A stretch of 64,000 nt of DNA from NCBI GenBank assembly GCA_001599915.1, contig BCIG01000003.1, positions 248,001 to 312,000 on the forward strand, written 5' to 3'. The position numbers were made by a program, and so were the translations under genes. Position 1 is the stretch's first letter, and every line of letters starts with the position of its first letter. A model generated the notes under the pieces. It searched no databases. It had not been told where the DNA came from and saw only the letters and a program-made list of their open reading frames with translations. Source of the DNA: Symbiotaphrina buchneri (taxonomy: Eukaryota > Ascomycota > Symbiotaphrinales > Symbiotaphrinaceae). This document shows positions 21,997-31,278 of this stretch, piece by piece.

Positions 21997-22067
21997 TACC
22001 TAAGGTAGTTCGTCGTAAGATGTCAGGTAAGGTATGGTACCTAAGGTAAGGTGAGGTACCTAAGGTA
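21997..22067. repeat. Cluster of TACCTAAGGTA near-palindromes
   Basis: Three exact copies of the 11-mer TACCTAAGGTA lie at 21997-22007, 22038-22048 and 22057-22067. Many partial GGTACC/AAGGTA words surround them to about 22114. The same motif in reverse complement occurs at 174-184. It is almost its own reverse complement (one central base). It lies only in intergenic DNA here. Confidence 0.75.
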
Positions 22068-22691
22068 CAGTAAGGTACCGTATCTCTCCGTGCGGTACGA
22101 AGCTAGGTACCTACTTGCCAAGCGTGTCTGACCTCTCTTGAGGGAGCGATAAGATAAGGAGACGTCGAACCCCTGCGCGCCCTCCTTCCTCAGGTAAACT
22201 TCCTCCTTTATTGTTCCATTCCACCTCATCTTCGGATCTGCTGTTGGGTCAGAACATATCGTGAGGTCAAATCTACAAACCATTCCGTCGCGACCACCGA
22301 ATATGCATATACACAACATTGTCCGAGAATTCTCAGCTGCCTCAATCCGAGGATGGCTGCTCTTGCCTGCTTCCAGAACGTGCAGTGAATGCCTCGTCCA
22401 TGTGCTCGCTTTGTGCGCGCCCAAGAAGTGCTTTCCGCATTGGGTCGTGGGCTTTTGTGCCATTATTGTCCATTGTTGTACGCTGCATTCACTGCCCACA
22501 TGCCAGCCGCAGCCTTTAGAGCCTTTAGACGCGCCAGAGGAGTTGAATCGCCCGCCAATTACACCATAGACGAGGACAGCCCTGGTGATATTCCCACTTT
22601 GAGCACTTCTGCATCCCAACCCCACCAGCCATCTCTTCTTCTCACTCTCTTCTTCTCACTCTCTTCTTCTCACTCTCGTCTTCCAGAACAT

Positions 22692-22860
22692 CTTCAAGCT
22701 TTGAACTTCTACGTCTGACTACTTGCTCCTGCAAGCACTTCTTCAAGCTTTGGATTTCTGCATCTGACCTCTTACTCCTTTAAGGACACCTGCAAGCTTT
22801 GGACTTCTACGTCTGACCACCTCCTCCTTCAAGGAACACCTTCAGCTTCGGACTTCTAAA
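22692..22860. repeat. 49-bp tandem repeat, about 3.5 units
   Basis: The word CAAGCTTTG recurs at 22695, 22744 and 22793, and a diverged CAGCTTCGG appears near 22843. Each is followed by ACTTCTACGTCTGA-like sequence and a CTCCT stretch. Spacing is 49 bp. The last units merge into the left copy of the flanking direct repeat. Confidence 0.75.
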
Positions 22861-23058
22861 GATCCATTTACTTCTCACACATCCTTCCTACTTCTACGCA
22901 GCCATCCAACTTCTACAAGTCGACTCTTCTCTTATCCGCCCTCCTACTTCTACGCCCTATCTGCGGCGAGAAGAATTTCTTCTCCATCGTCGAGTTCTAC
23001 TTCCAGCGCAAAGCGCATTACCTCCTCATTCCCACTCGCGAAGCGTTGCCTCTAGACA
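22797..23058. repeat. Left copy of dispersed direct repeat
   Basis: This aligns along its whole length, in the same orientation, with 26637-26942. Shared anchors are CTCCTTCAAGGAAC, GGACTTCTAAA, CCTACTTCTACGCAG, CTATCTGCGGCGA and CATTCCCACTCGCGAAG, ending at TTGCCTCTAGACA. Differences are a mix of substitutions and indels, not only C-to-T, so they do not look like repeat-induced point mutation. The copy forms part of the presumed 5' leader or promoter of the coiled-coil gene. Confidence 0.8.
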
Positions 23059-23357
23059 ACCCGTGACCAATTCAGGTCCTACAAGCATCGATCCTCCTTA
23101 CCCTGATCAAGCTCTGCGATTACAACCGGCTACCTAGTCGTCGTCTCAACCTACGAGAAAAGCGGCAGGTGTCATAACTCCTCTTCAAGCGGTTAGTTGT
23201 GTCCTCTTGACAGATCTTTTGACCTCATACTGATGGAGCATAGAACATTCCAGCTTCGTTTACATCTCTCAACACTGCTTCAGGAAGCCTATTTCTCGAA
23301 GCAACAGAAACCGCACCGAAACACGATAGACCAGTCGTGTAACAAGAACTCTTCACG

Positions 23358-26048
23358 ATGTCCGCTCAACCAAGCGAAGACCAGAACATGTCAGACATGC
23401 AGCTGGATAATCAGGGCACGCCCCAACCTCATAACATGGCCGCATCGGACGGAAATGCTGCCCCTGCTAAGTCTTCAGAAGCAGCCGGACTCGAAGGGAG
23501 TGCCGGCACCCATTCACACACCAAAGCTCTAGCCGATTCTGCTGGCATGGAGACTAACGAACAAGACTCTCGCCATACACGCAATGCAGACACTTCCGGG
23601 GAGCAAGAGGGTCTGAAACCCGCTGTTGCGACACCGAACAAGGTAGCCAGCAATCGCAGCACCGCGACATCGCAGCCCGCCCCCGAGGAGTTACTTGAGC
23701 AGATCAAGCGTCGAGACAACAAACTCGAATCCAATCGCAAAGAAATTCAAAAGCTCAACAGAGACTTAACGAAGTCCAGAAGGCTTGAGACAGAGGCCAG
23801 GAGACAGCTCGCATCTCGAGAAGCTCAGCTTGTGACACGCGAAATGCATGTGGACGAGGTTAAGAAGAAGCAGAACAGTATGGAAGTAACTATGCACCAA
23901 TTTCAGCATCAGTATAACGAGTCTGTGAAGTCAGTCCGCAAGCTCGAGAACGAGGTGATTCTTCTCGACGAGAAACTCAAAGTGCAGACCAGAGAAGCAC
24001 AGAGCTGGAAAGAAAAGGCGTCACAGACTGTCAGACAGCTGGTCGAGGAAACAGAGGCGAGACGTGCGATCCAAAAGACGTACGACGAAAAAGTCGCGGA
24101 AATGAAAGAATTCCGGTCAACTTGGGACGGACACCTTGGAGAAACGCAACAGCTTCGGACTTCAGTCGCTGAACTCGGTACGCAGTTACAGCTTTGTCGT
24201 CAAGAGAAGCTGGACCTTGAACGTCAGTTACACGAGAAGGACGGAGAAGTTGAGGCCTTGAAGAATACTGCTCCTTCTTTCTACGCATTTGCAGCTCAGA
24301 TTAACGCTGAACCAAACAATGAGGGAGCGATCACGCAGGAGAGACCAACGGTCAACACAGATGATGAGGACTTCACTCGTGCTATGCTCGAAGGGTTCGA
24401 GAATCTTGATCGACAGGAACAACAAGCCCAAGATGCGACGCAAACCATCAACAACCCGCAGAGTACGCTGTCACTTGAAGCAGCCAACGACCGACAAGAC
24501 GCGGAAGCGATGCAGATCGCGCCGCTGGTGACGGACACGTCGGGGACGTTTCCGATTGATAAGGCTTTCAATAATTGGTTGGACACTGCCGGAGCACAAC
24601 CTTTCTTGTCGTCGATAACTGACGAGGAAGCTGAGGTCATAATGGCCCCCTTGCTTGAAGACCCATCAACTGCCACCTCTGGCTCCGCTGCCCCTGTTTT
24701 GCCAGGGCAGGATGGCACAGCAGTACAAAACCTTGCTGAAAAATCAAGAAACATTGAGATGCTAAGGAATGCAATCAATCTCAAGGTTCAGAGAGAAGTC
24801 CAAAAAGCGGTTGATAGCAAAGACAAGGAGATCGCAAGGCTGAGTACTCATGTGAAGAATGTTGATGCTGAGCTCGACGCGAAGTTCGAGAACAGAGAAG
24901 TTCTGAAGCCGGTTGGCAGTAAAGACATCCAGATTCAAAAGCTGAAACATCAAGTGAAGGAGATGGAATCCAAGTTCGAAGAGGAGGTGAAGAGGAAGTG
25001 TGACATGGAGTTGGACCATGCCAAGGAGCTGTTCACCCGAGAGACGGAATCGCTGAGGCTCCAATTGGAGAAGGCCACCCAAGATTATCAGAATGCCTTT
25101 GTGGCGGCAGCAAGCGGCGCAAATGATAATGCCTTGCTAGCCCAGGCGAATGCTGCAAACCAGCAGCAAATCGCTGTGATGGAACAGCACGTCACGAGCA
25201 TGACGCAGGCCAATGCTGAAAAGGAGCGGCAAGTAGCTGCTATGGAACAGCGAATGGCCACCATGACCCAGGCGAACACTGAAAAAGAGCACCAAATGGC
25301 GATGATGGCACAGAAGTTGACAAGCATGACGCAGACAAATGCTGAAACGGAGCATATGGCCAGCATGGCCCAGGCGAATGCTGAACAAGAGCAGCAGATA
25401 GCCATGATGGCACAGGAGGTGGCCAGCTTGATGGAGGCGAATGATTCCAAAAAGCAGCAAATGATTATGATGGCTCAGCAGTTGATAAGCATGGCGCGGA
25501 CGAATGCTGAAATGGAGCATATGGCCAGCATGACCGAGGCGAATGCTCAAAAAGAGCAGCAACTGGCCATGATGGCACAGGAGGCGGCTAGCATGAAACA
25601 GTCGATTGCTGAGAAGGAGCAGAAAGTGGCCACGATGGCACAGCAAGTAGCTAGCATGAAACAGGAGCTAGTCAGCAAGTCACAGCAGGTGGCCGAGAAC
25701 ATCGAAAAGGAAGAAGCCGGGGTCCAAGCAACTTTGGATTCGAAGGTCACGGGAGAGGCGTCCAATTGGGGCGTCTTCAAGCTGTTGGCGGTCGTCGTGT
25801 TCGGGGTGCTCCTCGTGGCTACCATGTGGATGCTTTACAAGCTCCACATGGAGCGCCGCTCGTGGCTAAACGCCAACGAAGCGGCGAGGTCCGCTTATAT
25901 GCGCCTCCGCGAGGAGTACCTCGAATACGGCGACAAGGCCGGCAGCAAGGTCTGGACGCTGGTGTACGGAAAGACACCAGAAGTGGCACGGAGACTTGTC
26001 TACCGTGTCCAGAAGTTGTTGAGCCTCGAGCGTATGCTCAGTGGCTAG
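23358..26048 (+). CDS. Orphan tail-anchored coiled-coil protein with 21-residue repeats
   Basis: A single exon encodes 896 residues. I do not recognise a family. Residues 1-108 are low complexity. About 110-310 and 460-590 are strong heptad coiled coil (for example EELLEQIKRRDNKLES). Residues about 594-781 are a tandem array of 21-residue units (consensus start MTQANAEKEHQ, core MAMMAQ) mixed with 13-residue short units. One hydrophobic segment (about 806-827, starting VFKLLAVVVFGVLLVATMW) is followed by a basic 69-residue tail. The sequence therefore predicts a long rod held to a membrane near its C-terminus, as in golgins, nuclear-envelope or ER coiled-coil anchors. Which membrane is unknown. 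There is no signal peptide. The gene sits between two copies of a direct repeat. The ATG at 23358 has an ACGATGT context, and MSAQPSEDQN reads as a normal start. Confidence 0.82.
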   Translation: MSAQPSEDQNMSDMQLDNQGTPQPHNMAASDGNAAPAKSSEAAGLEGSAGTHSHTKALADSAGMETNEQDSRHTRNADTSGEQEGLKPAVATPNKVASNRSTATSQPAPEELLEQIKRRDNKLESNRKEIQKLNRDLTKSRRLETEARRQLASREAQLVTREMHVDEVKKKQNSMEVTMHQFQHQYNESVKSVRKLENEVILLDEKLKVQTREAQSWKEKASQTVRQLVEETEARRAIQKTYDEKVAEMKEFRSTWDGHLGETQQLRTSVAELGTQLQLCRQEKLDLERQLHEKDGEVEALKNTAPSFYAFAAQINAEPNNEGAITQERPTVNTDDEDFTRAMLEGFENLDRQEQQAQDATQTINNPQSTLSLEAANDRQDAEAMQIAPLVTDTSGTFPIDKAFNNWLDTAGAQPFLSSITDEEAEVIMAPLLEDPSTATSGSAAPVLPGQDGTAVQNLAEKSRNIEMLRNAINLKVQREVQKAVDSKDKEIARLSTHVKNVDAELDAKFENREVLKPVGSKDIQIQKLKHQVKEMESKFEEEVKRKCDMELDHAKELFTRETESLRLQLEKATQDYQNAFVAAASGANDNALLAQANAANQQQIAVMEQHVTSMTQANAEKERQVAAMEQRMATMTQANTEKEHQMAMMAQKLTSMTQTNAETEHMASMAQANAEQEQQIAMMAQEVASLMEANDSKKQQMIMMAQQLISMARTNAEMEHMASMTEANAQKEQQLAMMAQEAASMKQSIAEKEQKVATMAQQVASMKQELVSKSQQVAENIEKEEAGVQATLDSKVTGEASNWGVFKLLAVVVFGVLLVATMWMLYKLHMERRSWLNANEAARSAYMRLREEYLEYGDKAGSKVWTLVYGKTPEVARRLVYRVQKLLSLERMLSG
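25137..25700 (+). repeat. Coding tandem array, 63-bp units in a higher-order pattern
   Basis: By residue length the units run 21, 21, 21, 13, 21, 21, 13, 21, 21 and a partial last unit. The two 13-residue units (MTQTNAETEHMAS and MARTNAEMEHMAS) lack the same 8 residues. A 13-21-21 block therefore repeats, which suggests that a ~165-bp compound unit was itself duplicated. The frame is kept throughout. Confidence 0.8.
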
Positions 26049-26261
26049 ACAAGTCTCTGGGTCACTTCTGGTGTCTCCCGTATGCTGGCGTCGGGACTGG
26101 AGCGCTCCTGGTTGGTGACGTCGTGCGCAGAAATCTTTTGCCTTCAAAATGAAGTGTACCATAGTTCCAATACAACTAGATGGACCAATACAGTAGACCG
26201 TACGAGTCCCACTTTGATATACGGATAGATATGTGAACATGTATAAGATGGCACCCTTGAC

Positions 26262-26560
26262 CGATTGATCGATTTATCGGTCCATTCCATCACGAAGATA
26301 AACCAGTTAATACGATATGATAAGATACGATGTAGATATACGGATAGATATACGGATAGATATACGGATAGATATACGGATAGATATACGGATAGATCTG
26401 ACATATGCTATCCTGGATAGTTGATCGATCCATCCCTTGAAGATTAACCAGATAGATGAGATGTGATACGGATAGGCTCCGATGCTGATACACGGACAGA
26501 TAGATACGATACGATGCAGATAGATGAGATATACGGATAGATTTGATACGATGCGAAATA
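26262..26560. repeat. GATA-rich satellite with 12-bp core
   Basis: From 26332 to 26400 the unit CGGATAGATATA repeats about five to six times. Around it, two longer related segments (about 26262-26350 and 26410-26560) share GATCGAT, ACCAG and GATACGATG words, so a larger unit seems to have been copied. No strand bias or coding use is visible. Confidence 0.7.
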
Positions 26561-26636
26561 GATGAGGGCGTGCGGTAACCAAAAATCAGGGCGGGCCATC
26601 ACCGATTACCTTACCTACAAGTAGATGGACCATTAC

Positions 26637-26942
26637 CTTTGGAATTCTACATCTGCCCACCTGCTCCTTCAAGGAACGCCTCCAGCTTTGGACTTCTAAA
26701 AATCCATTCTACTTCCTACTTCTACGCAGCCATCCTACTTCTACACGTCGACTCTACTCTCATCAGAGATCCTACTTCTACGCAGTCATTCCACTTCTAC
26801 ACGTCGACTCTACTCTCATCAGCCATCCTACTTCTACGCCCTATCTGCGGCGATAAGAATCTCTTCTCCATCGTCGAGTTCTACTTCCAACGCAAAGCGC
26901 TTCAGCTCCTCATTCCCACTCGCGAAGAGTTGCCTCTAGACA
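26637..26942. repeat. Right copy of dispersed direct repeat, with a 56-bp internal duplication
   Basis: This is the counterpart of 22797-23058 in the same orientation, 3840 bp downstream. It is longer because a 56-bp segment is doubled: CCTACTTCTACGCAG occurs at 26715 and 26771, each followed by ACGTCGACTCTACTCTCATC. No coding sequence like that of the left copy follows it. Confidence 0.8.
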
Positions 26943-27293
26943 CAGTAGATCGTACAAGTCCCAGTAGATTGATGTGAGATCAACCGCGATCGACTAACCA
27001 CAGGAGCAAATGTGGATTTACATGTCGGTCACTACTAGTTCATGCGCAGTCAATGTTCTCGATTATGTACATACTCCAACAGGGGTCCATATCAATCTTG
27101 AAAACAAGGGCGTAGATTCAGAATTTGAACGCTCAGAGTCCTGCTCCGCACCTTTGACTACGGTGTACTCCTCCCGCAAGGTAAGGTAGGCAGCCAATCA
27201 TTTACGGAGGGCACAGGCGCACGGCGGGGATTAGCGCCGACCCGGTTCTAAGAGATTTATATAATCAAATTCCGCCAAAGTCATGTCATAACA

Positions 27294-27389
27294 GCATCAG
27301 TAGTCCAACGGTTAGGATTGCCGCCTTCCATTCAACTTGAACTGGAAAGGTGTTAGCGGCAGGTCTGGGTTCGATTCCCGGCTGATGCA
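27294..27389 (+). tRNA. tRNA-Gly (anticodon UCC), with 24-nt intron
   Basis: All four arms fold. The acceptor stem is GCATCAG/CTGATGC with discriminator A at 27389. The D arm is GTCC-AACGGTTA-GGAT. The anticodon stem is GCCGC/GCGGC. The T arm is CTGGG-TTCGATT-CCCGG. The loop reads C-T-TCC-A, giving anticodon TCC at 27327-27329. An intron at 27331-27354 sits after position 37, the standard eukaryotic site. It contains TGGAA, which pairs with TTCCA over the anticodon, as expected for a pre-tRNA splicing substrate. The mature length is 72 nt before CCA addition. Confidence 0.93.
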
Positions 27390-27401
27390 TTGATTCATTT
27401 G

Positions 27402-27405
27402 TTTT
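27402..27405 (+). terminator. RNA polymerase III T-run after tRNA-Gly
   Basis: TTTT lies 13 nt past the tRNA 3' end, in the usual position for a pol III terminator. Confidence 0.6.
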
Positions 27406-27990
27406 GCTATTCTGGGCATTGTCGGCCTTTCTTTTTGGGTGGCAGTGCTCTAGTAATTATTTTGGAGCCTGTGAAACAGGATTGATGGGTTGTGTACGGT
27501 CGCATTTTTGTCACAATAGTGCTAATTTTTCTACGTCGAAATATTAAATGTGACCTGGTTTTGTGCGTGTGAAGCAACGAGAGTGGAAAATTCCGCAGGA
27601 ACTGGCCCTAACCTCAACTGTAAGTAGGTGGTATTTGACCATAATCTACTGCGACAACATGGGATTATGCAGGAATATTTATGGCGATTCTCTTATGCTC
27701 ATGTCATGTATGGAGATGCCTTCTAGGTCGAGGCTGCCCGGAATACGAGGTCATGCAATTTGTGAAGCTTTTCGTCATGACGGAGAACCGATATTTGACA
27801 AGACTGAAGCTTGGTGGAGGACCACGGTGATTTTAGCTTTCCATTTTTGAGCTCCGGTATTTCAATATCCAGAGAATTGGACGCGGGCATTTTCGTCAAG
27901 AGTATATTCGCAGTCCTTTATTTTATTGAGACTGCTATGAATAGCTAGAGTGAGCTGAATGCCGCATATAATGCTGGGAACATGCATCTA
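27406..27990. other. Intergenic region after the tRNA
   Basis: This is about 585 bp, moderately AT-rich, and presumably includes the 3' end of the doa1 transcript. The 95-codon frame at 27563-27850 lacks coding features. I see no repeat or gene. Confidence 0.45.
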
Positions 27991-30521
27991 CTACAACAAG
28001 GCCTCTATCTCCGCTGTCACCCCTTTGATCCGCGGCTCCTTGAGCTTTTCTCTGGCGTTGCCTACGGCCCCTTTGATATTTATATTGTTCGCTGCATCCC
28101 CAACCTTCTGATCCAGCGTCAGCAGCGTCCCAACCGCCACCAACGCTCTGTATGTGGCTTCGGAGTCCGAAGCTTCTGTGATGATGGATGCCAACTCCTC
28201 TAGGAGATCAATCGCTCGCTGGACTGATGCTGGAGACGATGCGTGAGTGGGTGAAGTGAACAGGACAGCATAGTTGATATAGAGGGTCGCTACGGCAATA
28301 GTGAGGTTGCGATTGCTTGCTCGGGCCAAGGAGGATCTAACAAGGCCATGGATCTGAATGATAATTAGCAAATGAGCAATGTATATATGACAGCCCGGAC
28401 TCTACCATTTCAAACTCTGCATCGGCCAAGCTCCTCCCGGCATAGGTCTCGAAGATATTGGCTAACGTTCGTACCGCAAGCATGATATTGTTACTCCTGT
28501 CAGCATCCTCAAACACGCCGCTGGCTGCCAGCACATCCACAATATTGCCGCCACGACTTGAGTGGACTTCTGCAGTGGCCGATGTAGCGGCAGCAAGGAG
28601 GCGAAGAAGATCCAGGCCTGGTAATCGTTGTGCAGGCGGCCATTCAGTGATAATCTTGATGACAAGCTCCACACCAGCCATGATCACAGGGTCTGATTGT
28701 ACGGTTTGCTTTTCTAAGGCCTTGATTAGGGCTGACAAGGTCGATAGATCCGCAGGGTTGAGCGAAAGCTCCTTTTGTCCGTTTGTCACCAAGTTGTCGT
28801 TTAATTCTTCGATCTTTCTTTGTATAGTCTTCAAGTTTGCCGTCCGTATTGACAGGTAAGATGTCTGTGGAAGCACTTTCGGCCGCTCAGGTTGTTGTGG
28901 AGCCACAGCAGATGCATCACCTGGGCGGTACCGTGACTCGGTACCAAGTGGATCCGGACCCACGGCTGCCTGGCTTGACTGTCCAAGAGTAGCCCCTTGA
29001 GTGTTCTGTATTATGAAGTTTGCGACTTGGTCAAGGTAGCTGATAGGCAACTCGTTGTCTTGAATAAACTTGGTTGCAGCCTCATAGGGATTTTCCGAAA
29101 GATTGTATGGAAGCTTCAATGGCGGTTTGCCATCTTCTATATCCACGTCAAAAACATAGTCGTAGTCCTTGCCTTGGAATGCCTGTTTCTTCCCGCTGCT
29201 ACCCACAGCATCGACTACCGTGCCCACATTCACCCATTGTTGGGCGGCTTGCGACCATTGATGAGCAGTAATACTACCGTTCCCTTCCCGGATCATGACA
29301 ACTTGACCTTCTTTTGTGCCTGATTTTTGTTGCAGAAACTCTGGGCCCGGAAGATTCTCTTTGCTGATGTCCCCCTCCTGTTGTTGAGGAATTGACGAGG
29401 TCCTGACGGCTTCCTCAAACTCTGCAATGACCTGCGAATCCGCTTGCCTCTCTTGATCTCGGGTAAAGACACGGACCATCCGATCACTGGCACCGCTTAC
29501 TATATCTCCGTTCTCACCACAAGCAGCGACGCACCATACTGATATTGCTGGATGGGTGATTGTCTGTACACAATTGGTTCCTCGCCATATCCGCACTGTT
29601 CGGTCTTCGCCCGAGCTTAGCAACTCCCCGGTGGGAAGGCTAGCCAGAGAGTAGATGAAGCTGTCATGGCCGAGAAGCTCGCCAACATTACGGCCATCTA
29701 TAGTCCAGAGGCGAATTATCCCATCGTTACTAGCCGATGCAAAATGTGCGCCGGACGGGTGAATCGAAGGCACCAGACATAATGCACGAATAACATCCGG
29801 AACACCCCTTATTGTTCGTAGTAACTTGCCGGAGACGTCAAATATCCGAATCAGCTTGTCCGCACACCCTGAGAGCCCACGTTAGACAAGATATGAAACG
29901 GTTCATATTTAACTTACCTGTTATCACCGTTTTCCGATCATAGGCCAGTACTGCCCATACGCTGCCAGCATGATCCTCTAGTACCGCCTCACACTCCCAT
30001 TTCCCAAGCCTCCATATCCTTGCCTGTCCATCCCAGCCACCGCTGACAATCCAGCCGCCCTCGGCCTGGACGTCCAAGGAGCACACGTTGTTCGCATGCC
30101 CCAGCAATAGAGCATCCGCATTGTCCTCCGGCGCCTTTCCCGGCTGTCGTACGTCTATTATTGTGTCCTTGCCTCCAGATATCACCAGACCCTCGGGAAA
30201 TTCTGAGGTTGGAGGGAAGTATGCGAGAGCGTTGATGAAGGAGCTACCATGCGAGGAGAGTGTCTGCTCAAAGGCTGGAGGTGTTGATGAGATGCGTTTC
30301 CACAAGCGGACTGTTGCGACGCGAGATGCAGATATGACGGCGTTCGCATTTGGGAAGACCACACCGCGGACCTATGTGATCGTGTCAGTATTTTATCATT
30401 TTCTTTTGTAAATAACCCGGACTGAGCCCGGTATAGGTAGGTAGGTAGAAGGCCAACCTGCGGGGTATCTTACATCGTCCTCGTGGCCTTGCAATGAGGC
30501 CGAGAGTTTGTAGTCGCCCAT
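27991..30521 (-). CDS. doa1: Doa1/Ufd3 (PLAA) ubiquitin-binding Cdc48 cofactor
   Basis: Four exons (30521-30474, 30371-29918, 29868-28406, 28353-27991) give 775 residues. A WD40 propeller fills residues 1 to about 300 (starting MGDYKLSASLQGHEDD, with typical ...SGGWDGQARIW and SGEDRTVRIW blades). A PFU ubiquitin-binding domain lies at about 342-452 (KEGQVVMIREGNGSITAHQW, YDYVFDVDI). A C-terminal PUL armadillo-like domain spans about 500-775 and binds Cdc48/p97 in this family. The protein helps Cdc48 process ubiquitylated substrates and keep free-ubiquitin levels. Length fits yeast Doa1 (715). Introns are 102, 49 and 52 nt. The last donor, GTAGAG, is weak but keeps phase. Its start faces the STRAP gene. 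Confidence 0.93.
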
Positions 30522-31278
30522 GACAGACAGGTCTCACTCCGGAGCCTGTGATAGGATAGACCAAGCCAAACCAAAGCAAGAACCGATAACGAGTTGCAAG
30601 GACGAGACCAAAAGGAGAGGAGCTTGAAGTTCGGACCTTACTTTGGGACGGCGGGAGCTATGGCGTATGAGCTATGAGTATGAGGTAGGTACATAGCTGG
30701 CTCGGTACGGCATAACGTATTTCCCGGTGTTCCCAAAGGCGGATGGATGGGCGGGGGGAAGAGAGAATGCGCTGTAGAGCAGCATATCGCGATTCGAGCC
30801 ATCGACCACGACTCTATCCTCCTGCGGTGATCTTTCCTTCTTACCCCTGTTTCCTGCCGGTGCCTTCTCTCTGTTGCCCACGACTTATATCATCTCACTC
30901 TCTTGCCGACGCTCCTGAAACCAGGAAACCCTTGCTTCTTTGCAGTTACCCCCCTTAACGAAGTGAACGACATCTACGGACCTCAAACCTCATCGCGCCT
31001 GCAACGACTAGCACACTGGGGTTCCAGCTGCTTCAGACCTGATACATCCCATTACTGTGCTCGCCTTTAAATTCGCCATTGGCCAGATTCCACACCAGCT
31101 CTTCTCTGTCGCTACTGAATACGAACCGTCTCAGACCAGTGTGCGCTCTGGACTAATATATCTTATCTGCTTCTTTTACCTTCCCTGTCCCTGAGAAGGC
31201 GCGGACTTCTCGTTCCCTTCTCGAGCCTTTCTATTCTTCCAGTCCTGCCGCATAATCGACACTCGTTCCCCCATACTC
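30522..31278. promoter_or_regulatory. Shared divergent promoter, doa1 / STRAP-like
   Basis: This is 757 bp between two WD40-protein genes. It contains C/T-rich leader sequence toward the STRAP gene (31100-31260). I identify no specific binding site. Confidence 0.45.

Larger units (their letters stand above)
21685..23357. other. Repeat-rich intergenic region
   Basis: This is 1673 bp between the TBC gene start (-) and the coiled-coil gene (+). It holds a TACCTAAGGTA cluster, a 49-bp tandem repeat and the left copy of a dispersed direct repeat, each listed separately. A plausible 5'-UTR intron of the downstream gene spans 23192-23253 (GTTAGT donor, TACTGAT branch, TTCCAG acceptor). Splicing it would remove an upstream ATG at 23233. 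The 194-codon reverse open frame over 22041-22625 lacks coding character. Confidence 0.5.
26049..27293. other. Repeat-rich intergenic region downstream of the coiled-coil gene
   Basis: This is 1245 bp. It holds the GATA-rich satellite (26262-26560), the right copy of the direct repeat and its internal duplication (26637-26942), and unremarkable sequence up to the tRNA gene. A TTTATATAA stretch at about 27257-27265 lies just upstream of the tRNA. No coding frame is supported. Confidence 0.5.

Noticed and set aside
22041-22625. 194-codon reverse open frame upstream of the coiled-coil gene
   Set aside because: Its end runs into the TACCTAAGGTA cluster, its composition is not protein-like, and no family pattern is visible.
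25137-25646. 169-codon reverse open frame under the coiled-coil gene
   Set aside because: It is a mirror of the in-frame tandem repeat on the other strand (repeated His/Leu codons), which is expected from repetition.
22797-26942. Reading the two direct repeats as terminal repeats of a retroelement
   Set aside because: The enclosed gene shows no polymerase, integrase, protease or capsid motif, and no primer-binding site or polypurine tract was seen next to the repeats. A locus duplication fits better.
27563-27850. 95-codon frame after the tRNA
   Set aside because: It has no ATG in a good context, no splice partners and no recognisable motif.
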